Position numbers and translations under genes: made by a program. A stretch of DNA of 64,000 nucleotides, from contig CM066297.1 of NCBI GenBank assembly GCA_033816765.1, positions 2,412,573-2,476,572 of the forward strand, given 5' to 3'. How positions within the stretch are numbered: the first letter of the stretch is position 1; each line of letters begins with the position of its first letter. Positions 35,101 to 46,780 of this stretch are shown in pieces. Source of the stretch: Nothopassalora personata. Its lineage: Eukaryota > Ascomycota > Dothideomycetes > Mycosphaerellales > Mycosphaerellaceae. A model generated the notes under the pieces. The model searched no databases. It was not told the DNA's origin and saw only the letters and a program-made list of their open reading frames with translations.

Positions 35101-36835
35101 TTTTAGGTCTTCTCTTAGTAACTTTACCTTTGTACTTTTTCATCTTTACTATTAAACACACTCTACACTAGTAGAAGCCATCCCTAGGAATAGGAATAGG
35201 TTCTTTTAAGTCTATTACCTTATAAAGATTCTAGAGCAAGTTCTTCCTAAAGTGTACAAATCTTCTATGCTAAAGCTCCTACTGTTTTAGGTTAGTCTCT
35301 AATTTAGTAGTTATAAAGGCATTCTCTATTAGTAGTGTATATAATAAGTAATGTGCCCTTTTTTGTAGTAGAGGAGAAATCTCATTAATGAATAGAACCC
35401 CCCTAAGAAGCCTTGTCTAGACAACAGTTTAGCTAGAGGGGGATATAAGAGAAAATAAAGGAGGTTAGACACTAAACTGCTTGCTAAACTAGTTCTAAGA
35501 AACTAGGTTCACCCCTAGCTTAGGTACAAGTAGAACATCTTCTAAAACAACTTTCCTACTAGATCTCCTACTTATCTCTATAGTCCCAATATAAGTGGCT
35601 AACAAATGCCTACCTCCTACTTTGATCTATTTCTTCTTTATTAAGGGAGTTATAGATCTAAAGAGGCAGTTCTAGTCGGTTATATAGGATAAAGCATAAG
35701 AATTAAGTAACTACTCTAATAAGGGGAACTTGCCTTAGACTTCTATAGTTAAGTAAGTTACTTTATTATACTTATTATTATTAGACATTGTCTTCTAGGA
35801 TGAGTTACATAAGTTAGGTGGCTCTTAGGTAGAGAAACCTTTCCTAGTCTTCCTTGTTTTAGAGGAAGGAGACTAGGCCTAGTTCTTCTAGAGTAACAGT
35901 ATGTTAGAGCTAAGTTTCTTTACTATTTTCTTAAGTTCCTCTATAGAGGACTTCTCTCTTAGTGTTCTTCTTAAAGATAGTAGTAGAGATCTTCTCTTCT
36001 TAACATATGTTGCATTCTAGGAGGATAGTGCTTAGGAATAAGATCTAAGGACCTTCTTTACCTTAGAGAGACTAGGGCAGTCCTTAATAAGATAGTCCTT
36101 CTTATAGAGAAGGCAGGAAAGTGATCTTACCTAACCTAAGGGCCTAACCTAGGTGGCTGCTATACTATACTTAGCCTTAGAGGGATTCAATCTAGCCTCT
36201 TGAGCCTTAAGGATCTTTAAGGTCCTTTTATAATCTATCTTTGGCTGAGCTATGATAGTATCCCTAGCTATATGGTAGTTAGGTGGCAGTGAGCTTAAAA
36301 GCTAGGTTATTCTTATATTAGCTTTCCTATAGTGCTAGCCCTCTAGGTTAACATTAGCAATCCTCCTTCTAAGAGACACTAGGTATGCCTATATAGATCT
36401 AATAGTGAACTCTTCACTTATCTCAAAGTTTATAAACTGTTTTGTAAGCTTATGTGCATAGGTTAGCAACACCTAGCTATACTTATTCTAGAGATGCACC
36501 TATATCTTAGCAGCTTTTCTAGATTCGTAAGAGCCCTTAAGCTTAAATTCATCTTCTTCTATAATCCTACTTAGGATACTAAAGCAGTAAGCTGCATTTT
36601 GTTTTGTCTATGTTAGTGCATTAAGAATCTCTTTAATCTTAGTCTCTTCCTAGAGTTTTAGGTTCTTGCCCTTAATGTTGTTAAATAACACTTCTAATAG
36701 GTTATCAATTGTAAAGAATGCTAACTGGCTCTCTATCTTGTATCTCTAAAGGTTAAACCATCTCTTCTAGTTGTCTCTCCTAAGAATTGGGATTTTAGTT
36801 CCCTTCTCTTCTCCTTTCTCTTAGTATAAATCCAT
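32200..36835 (-). pseudogene. Copia-2 gag-pol, broken by stops
   Basis: On the minus strand an ATG at 36835-36833 starts a Copia gag-like frame (MDLY, IPILRRDN, LAFFTIDNLLEVLFNNIKGK, AAYCFSILSRIIEEDEFKLK, KQFINFEISEEFTIRSI). Integrase occupies roughly 35300-34400 and RT about 34000-33000, with the catalytic box TYVDNILIAA (YVDD decayed to YVDN) near 33240. RNase H is at about 32950-32550. TAG codons interrupt the frame throughout. Domain order is that of Copia (integrase before RT). It cannot be active. Confidence 0.75.
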
Positions 36836-37281
36836 AATGAATTGAATATAATAAAACAAGTTGTATATGCTTTAAGGTTGTGGCTTAGGTCCTACTAAGG
36901 CTTTTAGTATAGAATAGTAAGGTTCGTAGGTGTAGATACTAAGGCCTACTTAGTAGGGTAAAGAAAGAGCGGTGTAGTCTCGGAGCTAGGACATAGGTCT
37001 GTCTCTCCTAGTAGAGTTCTAAATGACTTACTTAAAGTCCTTCTTAATAGTATCTCGATGCAGTTCTGCCTATAGAGTGTCTTCAAGGTATTAGCTTATA
37101 GTAAGCCGCATAGAGTCCTTTTCTAGATTACCTATCACTTAGTATTAAACTAAGCTCCTTAATAGGACAGATAGGGTAGACTTCTACTTCCTAGATGTTT
37201 TCTACTATAATAGTAAGGGATACAAGTAACCTATACTAATATAGGTTGCTCTTACTCCTGTATAAACCCGGGCTTATAACC

Positions 37282-37528
37282 TATTAAGTTAAGACCTTAT
37301 AGGATACGTAGTTAGCAGCGGAGTAGAGTAAGAGATTAATCTTTAACTAGCTAATAGCTACAGGGCATGCAGCAATATATTAGGAACCAATGTGTTAATT
37401 GTGTTAGATGTCTATCTAAGCTAAAGGGGAGAGAAGGTGTCTTCCGATAAGCTAAGTTATCGTAGATGCCTTAGGCTATTAGATTACAACCTAACTGTTA
37501 GCTCCCCTTAAGATGCTACATCTTAACA
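37282..37528 (-). repeat. 5' LTR of Copia-2
   Basis: 247 bp, beginning TATTAAG (RIPped TG) and ending CTTAACA. Followed by the duplication CTTTT. Confidence 0.94.
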
Positions 37529-37619
37529 CTTTTCTTAACTATAAACAAAACAAAAGCTAAAGAGTAGCGCGCCTACTAGGGCCTACGTAGAGTAGTAGTA
37601 GGCGAGGAGCCCGCGAGTA

Positions 37620-38574
37620 GCGTATAAGGCGAGCGCCTTAGTTATCGTCGTCGCGTAGTAACTTAGGTAGGAATACCTAGTCGGCGGCGGTAGTATTAAT
37701 GTTCTACGCCTATAGGAACTAGGACTACGGTTAGTAGGGTATATATATACGAGGAATATACGACTTACGGCGCGGCCGAGTTCGAATAGCCTATTAAGGG
37801 CGCGGTTCTACTCCTACTAGAGCGCGAGGGCTACGGCGGCGGGGGCGGCGGTAGTAGTAGCGGCGGCGGGGGCACGTATACGGGTCTCCCCGGCACGCTT
37901 GTACTTATAGGCATTAAACTACCTAATAGCCTATAGAAAGGGTTAGCCGAAGCATAGGAGACATACTAGAGCCCCCCCCGCGAGTAGTAGTTGACTCGTA
38001 GGAGCGAAGTAGCGACTTACCTCCGTAATGTCGTTACCTAGCTAGGTATATAGGCGGATCTACTCTACTAGCTCCTACTACTAGAGGTCTATAGGCGCCT
38101 AGCCTATTATAGCCGTAAGGAAGTCGCGCTAGGAGCGCGCGGCGCGTAGGCGGCTTACTAGCGAGGCGATAGCGTAGCTAGTGTTAGGTTCGTACTTATG
38201 TCTATTACGCCTATAGCGGCCGTACTTCTTTAAGAGCTCGCCGGTAGTAACACTATTATAGTTATCGGCTTCGTCTAGTAAGTAGTTAGTATACGAATCG
38301 TAGGCGGCGCGCGTAGAGACTTACCCTTAACGAAGTATAGGAGGTACCGTATATACATGTTAATCCTCTACGAGAGCTTAGTAGCGGGCGAGGGCGTTAG
38401 TAGCTACGAGGGGGATGCTAGTCGCTTACGACCACTAGGCGTTCTAGGTACGTCGCGTACTAGAGCCGCCTAGCGGCGCTCGTCTTCTAAGGTGCTAGTA
38501 GTACTATCGCTACTAATGCTACGGGAGGAGGCGGAGCGGCTAGAGGACGGAGGCAAGGAGGGCCCGTTAGACAT
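37620..38574 (-). pseudogene. antisense ORF region of Gypsy-A
   Basis: Between the chromodomain and the 3' LTR, on the strand opposite to gag-pol, an ATG at 38574-38572 starts a Ser/Arg-rich frame (MSNGPSLPPSSSRSASSRSI, STLEDERR, ALVRDVPRTPSGRKRLASPS). Further on a different frame is the coherent one: AAYDSYTNYLLDEADNYNSV, TTGELLKKYGRYRRNRHKYE, NTSYAIASLVSRLRAARS, with RIP-type stops only. An Ala/Pro/Thr-rich stretch lies at about 37890-37830. One frameshift or a short intron must separate the two parts. I do not recognise the protein. Placement and orientation are the same as for the antisense ORF of Gypsy-B, although the sequences are not visibly related. Confidence 0.45.
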
Positions 38575-38875
38575 AATAATAATAATGCTAGCGAGGCGCT
38601 TATAGTAAGGGTGCGGTGCGGGTGCGTAGTAGTAGTGTAACGGAGGTAGTACGCTAGGGAACGTACTAGGAGAATAGGGCTAGGTTAGGCTAGAGTTTTA
38701 TACCCCTAACTAGCTACGTCGGTATAGTAACTAAGCCTCACTTACCTATACCTACATAACGACACGTACGTAACCCGTATATAGGCCGTATAGTAACTAT
38801 AGTTCTAGAAGTACGTAGGAACCTCTACGTAGTAACTAGCGAGCTAAGGATAGCTCGCACGGGAGGGGAGGCAAT

Positions 38876-39071
38876 TGTAAGGGGTAGCCTAGTAGCTAAC
38901 CCTTACATATAGCCTTACATATAACATACGGTCGCGACCGGCTACTAAGCCGTACGTAATACGCATACGTATACCTTACGACGCGCGATGCGTCTTAAAT
39001 AAAAGGTAAGAATTAGTTCATCTACGACTAGTAGGTCGTGGGCGTGCTATACATTACGACATCCCTTAATA
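38876..39071 (+). repeat. 3' LTR of Gypsy-A copy 2
   Basis: 196 bp, TGTAAGGGG...CCCTTAATA. Its end overlaps the expected start of an inverted, older LTR of the same superfamily that continues at 39072. Confidence 0.88.
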
Positions 39072-39151
39072 GATATTATAATATATAGTACCCCTATAAT
39101 CTTCTAATCGTAGATAAACTAAAGCTTACCTTCTTCTATAGACGCTATATA

Positions 39152-39357
39152 TATCACGTTACAAGTGGTTAGAAGTTATGAAATAGGCTCATAAAGGTGT
39201 TTTAAAAGTAGATAGTAGATTACATGTGTCTAAGCTAGAATTTAAGGGGCTGCTTGTAAAAAGGCTATAGGTAACTAATTAATGTCACCTAATTCTTAGC
39301 GGCTGCTGCCTTAGGTTTAATTAGGCTGCAGCGCCGGTGTACGCTTAGATCGTAACA
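39152..39357 (-). repeat. 3' LTR of Copia-1 copy 2
   Basis: 206 bp, reverse of TGTTAC...GTGATA. The polypurine side (reverse of about 39358-39371) matches copy 1. Confidence 0.94.
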
Positions 39358-39633
39358 CACCCCCTTAGCTCGTGCGGCTTATAGGTAAATAAGCTAATCG
39401 CATATAATCGCGTGCACCCCATCTATTACCCATTACCCTACCTACCCACCTCATAACGTTAGGCTTCGTTACTGCGTGCTTATTAGAGCTCCATTGTAAG
39501 CTGCACAGTAGGGCGCTAAGTTAGCGTTTTAGGTAAGGCTATTGTCCTAGCCTTACATCCCTATTCACAATCTCACTAAGTCCCTCATACTATAGTTAAC
39601 CTATATAATAGGTTCTGAACGATGTGAATCTTG

Positions 39634-39740
39634 TCCGGTGGGGTGGCTAAGCTATTCTTATAGTACTAAACGGCAAGGCGTACTATCTCCCTACATTTCA
39701 ACGGATATGTAAGGTTGTAGGTTCGAGTCCTAGGGGTTAT
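39634..39740 (+). other. tRNA-like module in Copia-1 copy 2
   Basis: GGTGGGGTGGCTAAGC at 39637 (A-box-like) and AGGTTCGAGTCCTAG at about 39719-39733, an exact B-box consensus GGTTCGANTCC. It is the counterpart of 19838-19936 and again antisense to the element. Confidence 0.5.
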
Positions 39741-40729
39741 TATATCTACTAAATTTATTGCTTGGCCTATCGTCCGCTTTAATGTCCGCTCTATTATTCT
39801 TAATTAAAATCCTAGGTGTTATAGTACGCTGTTGCTTCGGCAATTGGGGTGCCTTACTACTATCTAATAACCGCGCACATATAACTTCGGTCACGGTCTT
39901 AGAGAACTCCGCTTCCTACCTTAGGTAGAGATTACCATTTAGCTACGTCCTAGTAGGAACTCTTTTGCCTAATAAAAGGTCTTTATAGCTTATGAAGGCC
40001 TTATCTTTTTACTTAGGGTAAGGGTAATCCTAGCGACGGTAGTGCTACAGGTGCTACACGCCTAGCGGGTAGAGATGCTATCTCTAAGTAAGGTGAGGAC
40101 GATAATAGAGGCATCGATAATGTTATAACGATCGTTATAATATAGTAACGGAGGTAGTGATAGTAATGCTACTAGTAGCGAGGTTAATAGTATTTTCGCG
40201 CCTATGATTAGCTACGCCGTTATAGGTGCTTATACGCTACACCGCTACTAGTAATAGGGGCGTTTCCGGTCCTTTTACTATAGGCTAATAGGAGTCCGAG
40301 AAACACCTAGTAATAATAGTACTAGGGCAGCGCTAGTAAATAGTGGACGCTTACTCTAGCGGTAGCGGCGCTAGCGGCGCTAGGCGGTAGTGCGGAGCCG
40401 GTAGAGGAGACAGTAGTACCGAACATACTATACAGCCTCTACCGGTCCATGTTAGTTAAAGAAAGAGGAAGGGTTTAGAACTGAAGAGGTGTTTTTATGC
40501 AGTCCTACTACTAGTTCCTTCCTATTTTAGCATAAAAAGGATAATAGGGAAGTCGCATCCATCCGAATGCGGAAGGAGAGGCATAATGGAAGTAGCGCTT
40601 AGTAGTGGCTAATTACTATGTCGTGTATACTGTAATGCGCCGAGAAGAGGAGTCCTATAGTTAAAGCCTAGTGCTAGTAACTGTCGAGAAGAGCTACTAG
40701 TGTAGTAGGCCTACGCATCTTAAGCGTTA

Positions 40730-43700
40730 TCATTACCTCCTAAGGTAATGCGGCTAGTATTAGCATCTATAGTAGGCGCTAAGGAGCGTGGATCTACGCC
40801 TTCCTTAGCTATGTTAAGTAGCTTTACGAAGTGCTTATGCTTTTATGGTAGTAGCAGCTTAGTGAGCCTATCTGTAGGCATGTCGTTAGTGTTAAGATAC
40901 CGAATCTCGATATCTCCTCGTTAGTCTCTCTAGCGGAGCTAATAGTAATAGATGTTAATATAGCGTAGCTTAGTGTTAAGCTTTTGCCCTTACTAGTTAA
41001 CAAGTCGAATAGTCTAGGTGTTATTATAGTATAGGTGTGTGCACTAGTTAAACTCGAGATAGATCTCGGCGAAGATGCATTCCTACTAGATTAGCTCTAA
41101 TACCGCTTATAATAGGCTAAGGAATTCGGCTTCGGTTAAGGACTTAGCAATAGTAATCTACTTAGAGGCTTTATAATCGACTAGTCCGCCGAATAGCATA
41201 AAGATCCATCCGCTAGAGCTAGTCCTATCGACGTTTATACCGTAGGAGGCATCTAATGCGCTAAAGAATTTATAGTTCTTGCCGAGATGTTTAGGCTAAC
41301 TATATAGGCTAGTAATATGCTTACTAGCGCTATATACAAGGTAGAGGTTCTTAGTCTCTAGGAGGTAGCGTAAGCACTAATCCGCAAGCTTTAGATGTAC
41401 ATCCGTTAGCTTAGTTAGGTACTACGAGAGCATAGATAGGGAAAAGGCGATATCTAGGCGTATGTACGTTACTGCGAAGTTTAGAGACCTAATACGTTGT
41501 TAGTACGTAAGGATCTTTATAGCATCTACGACGTAACCCTCGGGTACCGTCTAGTCGAGGTGTTAATCCACTAGTACATTAGTCTTGCGTGCGCTAGTGG
41601 ATATGCTAAACTTAGCGGCAAGCTTCTCTATGTAGTCCTCTTATAAGAGCTATAGTAGTCTCTTTTACCGGTCTCGTATTACCTTAATTCCTAAGAACTA
41701 GGTTAGATCTCCGAGCTCGTGCATCTCGTATACGTTAAGAAGCTATTACTTAATATATGCCGCATAGGCCTTATTCTTGCGATAGTAGAGCATAACTAGG
41801 TCGTCTATGTAGAAGAAGAACATAACCTTATCGTTATAATAGATGCACTTAGAGTCTAATAGGGGAACTAGGCCTAAAGAGGAGAGCGTTGTAGTAAGGG
41901 AGTTGTACTAAAGGAGAGGGGATTCCTTAAGTCCGTAGAGAGCCTTAACTAGTTTAAGAGCATAGCTAGATCCATCCGATGGTCGGTCGATTCTAGGAGG
42001 TGGTTATAGGTACATAGTGTACGGTAGGTCCGAATTTAGAAAGGCATTCATAACATTAAACTGTTTAGCTTCTAGGTCGAAGCTCGCGGCTATAGTATAG
42101 TAGAGGCGGAACATGCTTACTAGTAGTATAGCGGCGTATATATCTAAGTGTGTGCCCTATAGATCGCCTCTTACGCATAGCCGGGCCTTAAAGCTCTTTA
42201 GCATGCTATACTTATCTAGCTTATACTTGTACACCCACTTTAGCGGTAGTAGTAGCTAAAGTTCCTCCTCTTCTTACTAAGCATTATAATCCTTCTCTTG
42301 CTAAGTTGCCTATTTAAATGTACTAGTAGAGATTACCTTAGTAAACTCCTTAGCTATAGCTTTACGCTATTGTTAGGCGAAGCGGTGCTTTATAGCGGTA
42401 CGGTAGTTTAGAGGTTCGGGCGGAAGGTTATCGCGGTGCATCGACGTGATAGTGTTAACACGGCGTAGAGGAGAGAAGTCGCGTGTGCGTTCGGATCGAA
42501 GGACATCGTAGTACTTACGGCCTAGATAACGAGGTCTCTAGCAGATGCCCGCTATCTAGCTAATAATAACGTTAGCAACCATGATATTGTATAGAGCATA
42601 GTGGAAGTAGGCCGTTCTAAGTCTCTTACCGGATCCGGTGAGGGCGTAATTAGTGTTAGCGGAAAAGTTATCCATTTAGCTAAGTTCTTCGAAGGGGATT
42701 GTAGGCGGAGCGGTAGCGACATTTAAAGTCGTCGAAGTATCTACTATAAGCTCCTTACGATCTTCCTCTATAAGGGCATCTATTAACTGCTATTACAGTA
42801 TGTTAATGTACTGTTGTTTAGACGCGTTACTATTGTTTACCGCGTTGTTATTATAGTTAGAGTTCTCTATGCTCTTATTAGTCGCTAGTTCGACCCCGGA
42901 TTTGACCTAGTCTCGTGAAAGTGTAGGGGTTATAGCGTTATTTGTTAATAGCTAATTAAGTGGCTAGAAACTGCTGTCACCTTTAGGTTAGTTGAATGTT
43001 GCTAGCGCTCGGTGTTGTAGCTAGTGTAGTTCATGCCTAAGCAGTAATTGTTAATAGGCGTGTTAACGAGGGTTTTAATAGAGCGGCTACTATTAAGCCT
43101 ATTCTTCCACCCCCTCGGCCTGTGCTGTGTCCTTCTCATAGTAAGCCACATATAGGTCGTAGTACTGTTTAGGCTCTTTAGCCGGTTCTACTATTGCGAT
43201 GTTCTTAACAGGGGTTAAGTAACTAGCAGTAAGAATTGATAGGTCGTAGAACGTAGTCTTATTAAAGAGGACGTCCTTTACCCGTATAACCCTATCTTTC
43301 GATAGGTCCCACACCCTATAGATGTTAGTAGAGTCGTAGCCTACAAGGTATCCGATAAGTGCTCGTTCTTTAAGCTTCTTAGTCTTACCTAGTTAAGTAG
43401 TACTATAAATGTACACGTAGGCTAGGCAGCCGTACACTACCATGTAGCCCACATTTAGTACCCTGCCTATTGCCAATTCGAAGGGAGTCTTCTAGCCTTT
43501 TAATTAGATTAGTGACCGCTAGAGAATGTAGACGGTAGCTACTATGTATTCATTCTAGAGCTTCTTAGGTAGGCGAGCATGAATGCGGATTGTGCGAGAC
43601 ATCGTAATAATGACGCCGCCCGCTCGTTCTACTAGGTCCTAGTTAGACGCGTAGTTAGTAGTGTTGTGCCACTCAATTTGATTATTGTTAATAGTTAAGC

Positions 43701-45970
43701 GGAAGGCTATGCTAATGGCTGCTTTATTATCGCTATAGAAGTAAACAAACCTACGCCTAATGAAATTGATGAAGCTAAGTAGGCTATTAAAGTAAGCCAA
43801 TACTAATAGTTGGTCCCTATTCTTAATAGTGAATTGAAAGTGCCTATAGGTATCTAAATCGTAGAAATAAACTAGGTAACGATTACTATTGTATGCTTTA
43901 GAACTTAGCTAAATCCATGGCCACGTACCTATAGGGAGTTATTACCCTAATTGGCTTAGTCCTATTAAACACTTTATATGCCTTAGCTAGGCTACATGCT
44001 CTACAATGTGCAGTAAGGGGTGCCTTAGGTGCATTAGGGTTGATGACCACCCCCTTAACTCTAAACGGAAGCTAGTTAATGCGTTTAGCGCTAATATAGC
44101 CGAAGATTTAGTGCCACTAGCGGCCTAAGAGCTTGCGGTGTTTAATAGGGGTCCTACTAGACGTTACTACACCTTTAGTGCCCCCTATGCTATTCATTAC
44201 TGCTATAACGGTACGGTCGCCGTTAGAGTCCTAAACAGGCGGTGTTTAGATAGTATTACCCTTACTAATTGTGCTAATAAAGTGCGCTGTGCGCTACTTC
44301 TTAGTAATCTTTAGTAGGATGCTCCTATTATCGCTCGATGGCTATTTGTAGACCATCTCTAACTAAGGCGGTGTAACCACCTTAAAGAAGGGGATTGTGC
44401 TAGTAGGGCGGTGTAGGTCCATCAATTTCTTATTATTATGATAGACTGAATTAGTGCGTCCGTGCTACTAAAGTCTAGCCGTCTCTATGCGTAAGTAGGA
44501 GATAACGTTTATATAAAAGCCTAGGCAATAGGCTACATCCAATAGGGTGAATAGTATCCCCTCTATCTTTATACGAACCTTGCCTAATGCGGCAATAGGG
44601 AATGTCGTGGTTCCGGCTTAGATTAATAATGTGGTTAGGCGCTCTGTAATGAATTCTACGCCCTACTAGTTATAGTGATTAATAACATAGGTGTCCGAGC
44701 AGTTGTCGTATACCTAGCAATCCCTAAAGTTAAAGCTTAATTGGCTTATCGAGCTCGAAAGGACAGTGAGACTAGTGAAGCCGTGCGGTACGGCCTTACC
44801 CTTAGTAATTGCCTTATCTCGTTCCTTATCCGTACGCCTATTGCGGTTCAATACGCCTAGTAAGCGTTCACTATTATCGCCTAAGTAGTAATTAATAAAG
44901 TGCTTCTAGCACTTCTTCTACTACTTAAAGCGCTAATCCTTTAATAGACGCTTCTTAGGGTTAACTACATCGCATAAATAGAGGTTCTTATAACAACTCT
45001 CCTTAGGCTCGCCGGTAATGTTCTAGCAGCCGCTTAGCTTATTACTACTCTTATTGTCCTTGTTGCCACGGTTACGGCTCTTGTCGCCGCGGCTACGGCT
45101 ACGCGTGTTGTTATTATTCCTACCCCCTGTGCCTACTGTAGGTGCTAGGGTCGGTAGGACTTCTAGAGGATCGTGTTCGGCTAATAGCTCGCCTGCGAAG
45201 GTTGTAAAGACTAATCGACCGCTGTTAGTAACTAGGGTAGTATCGCGTATCTATTCGAGGTATCGCTTAGTAAGTTTGCTAAGAGAGAGCTTGTTACGCT
45301 TCCACTCGTTATACAGTAATGCTCTATAGGTAGGAGCTTGCTTCTACTATATTGCGAGTAAGAAGTGTCGTGCTAGGTCTCCGTACTTAGCGTAGTTGCA
45401 ATCTAGTATCTTAGTCTACAACACTAGCTAGTCTAAGCACTAGTCGTCAATCCTTCGGGCTTGGCTCTTCTAAAGCCTATTTAGCTCTAGTATAAGTTGT
45501 CGCTTACGTAGTATGTCGTCTAGTCTATACTGTGTCTTTAGAGCCTAGTACTTGCCTCTAAGAGTGCGTTTCCCATGTATAAGCTCTTAGCCTAGCTCCG
45601 TAGTAGTACGGATTAGGTAGGTAACCAGTTTAGACCTTACTACGGCAAAGATGTTATACATCCGCTACCTACGCTTAGCGTCCGACTAACGGAGCTTAAT
45701 AAGCTCTTTATCTGCCGCCGTAGCGTCCTTAGCAGTGTATGCTAATTGGATCTGTTCGAACGTTAAGAACACCGGCTCTACTGGCTCGGCGATAGTGTCG
45801 TTCGGATCTACATACTTCTAGATGTTTAGAGACTTAGCGTAGAGCTCTAACTGACGGTTAAACTTGTCCTATTGGTCATGACTCTTAAGAACGATAGTAG
45901 CGTGCGGCAAAGCACCGGTACCACCGGGTGTCTCGGTAGTCGCTATAACGGTGTTAATAGGCCTAATGAA
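40730..45970 (-). pseudogene. Copia-1 copy 2 gag-pol, RIP-broken
   Basis: Collinear with the copy 1 coding region. The catalytic RT box reads as FFFYVDDLVMLYY in reverse at about 41825-41785, and the segment with FNKTTFYDLSILTASY at 43314-43099 follows the integrase. The Arg/Ser/Asn-rich gag tail (reverse of about 45050-45130) is the same as in copy 1. Multiple TAG stops make it non-functional. Confidence 0.82.
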
Positions 45971-46125
45971 AGTTCCTATAGGTCTACTAGGGTCACTACA
46001 CTGCTATGCAATAGTTATTAATAGGATAATGATGGATCCCACTAGTTTTTGATAACGATGCAAAATCTGCTCTAGGGCTTCGTTTTATGCAGCGAACGTT
46101 AGTAAGCGCCTGTCGGGCTTATAAC

Positions 46126-46331
46126 TATTACGTTACAAGTGGTTAGAAGTCATAAAATAGGCTTATAAAGGTGTTTTAAAAGCAGATAGTAGATTGCATG
46201 TGTCTAAGCTAGAATTGAAGGGGCTGCTTGTAAAAAGGCTGTAGGTGACTAATCAATGTCACCTGATTCTTAGCGGCTGCTACCTTAGGTTTAATTAGGC
46301 TGTAGCGCCGGTGCACGCTTAGATCGTGACA
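46126..46331 (-). repeat. 5' LTR of Copia-1 copy 2
   Basis: 206 bp, reverse of TGTCACG...CGTAATA, followed by ATATA. The PBS (reverse of 46106-46125) is the same half-initiator-tRNA type as in copy 1. Confidence 0.94.
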
Positions 46332-46435
46332 ATATACGTTACTTAATATACGTATACGCGTTACGTACGGCTTACTAAGCCGGATATAGCCGTATATTAT
46401 ATATAAGGGTTAGCTATAGGCTACCCTTATACTAA

Positions 46436-46780
46436 TTAAGTAGTACGTTAAATGACTAGTACTATATTACTAAAGTTCTTATTATCCTTACGCTACGCCC
46501 TCTATATAGTAATATTAATAGCTCTATCTTTATTAAGCTACTACCTCTCCTACTATTAGATTCTAGTAGTTTAGGACTAACGCGTTAATATAGTAATAGC
46601 TACTAAGTAGTAAGAGGCGTAAGCGTATATAGTAGATCTATAAGTAGTACCTTAGAGTACTAGTAGATAGGCGTAGCTATTAGACAAAGATTAGATAAGA
46701 AAAATAAATAGAGTATAAAGTAGATAGCTACGTTTAATAATAACGCGTAGAGGAATAGGAAAAACACGAAAGTAATACAC
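46436..46780. other. RIPped non-coding tail of the repeat block
   Basis: AT-rich, TpA-rich sequence with no frame I can follow. It marks the right end of RIP damage; from about 46780 CpA and TpG return to normal. Confidence 0.5.

Larger units (their letters stand above)
31916..37528 (-). mobile_element. Copia-2, complete, nested in Gypsy-A
   Basis: A Ty1/Copia element of 5,613 bp on the minus strand. The 247-bp LTRs (31916-32162 and 37282-37528) begin TGTTAAG (TATTAAG in the right copy) and end CTTAACA. The target duplication is CTTTT (31911-31915 and 37529-37533). The PBS next to the 5' LTR is GGTTATAAGCCCGGGT (reverse of about 37266-37281), again the half-initiator-tRNA type. Base composition differs from the surroundings: AT-rich with very few CpG, while flanking Gypsy-A is CpG-rich. 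Confidence 0.94.
26859..39071 (+). mobile_element. Gypsy-A copy 2, complete chromovirus with nested Copia-2
   Basis: A full-length Ty3/Gypsy element on the plus strand with LTRs 26859-27056 (198 bp) and 38876-39071 (196 bp; a 2-bp TA difference near the start). Without Copia-2 it is about 6.6 kb. Order: LTR, gag 27080-28280, protease, RT, RNase H, integrase, chromodomain ending at TGA 31875-31877, a 3' region with an antisense ORF, polypurine tract GGGAGGGGAG (38861-38870), LTR. No clean target duplication is seen (AGGAT left, GATAT right). All frames carry RIP stops. Confidence 0.9.
39152..46331 (-). mobile_element. Copia-1 copy 2, complete, inverted relative to copy 1
   Basis: Same 7,180-bp length as copy 1, on the minus strand. 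LTRs 39152-39357 and 46126-46331 (206 bp each); target duplication ATATA (39147-39151 and 46332-46336). Gag-pol runs from about 45970 down to about 40730, with RT remains near 42060 and the post-integrase segment open at 43314-43099 (DLSKDRVIRVKDVLFNKTTF). RIP-type stops break it. More CpA sites are converted than in copy 1 in several LTR positions. Confidence 0.95.
39066..46435 (-). repeat. Gypsy-A-type LTR, minus strand, split by Copia-1 copy 2
   Basis: The segments 39066-39151 and 46332 to about 46435 join into one LTR similar to 4635-4818 (shared CTTCTAATCGTAGATAAACT and TATAAGGGTTAGCTATAGGC). No gag or pol follows on the right, so it is a solo LTR or the 5' LTR of an element whose body was displaced by Gypsy-A copy 2. 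It could belong to Gypsy-C, but nothing proves this. Confidence 0.65.
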
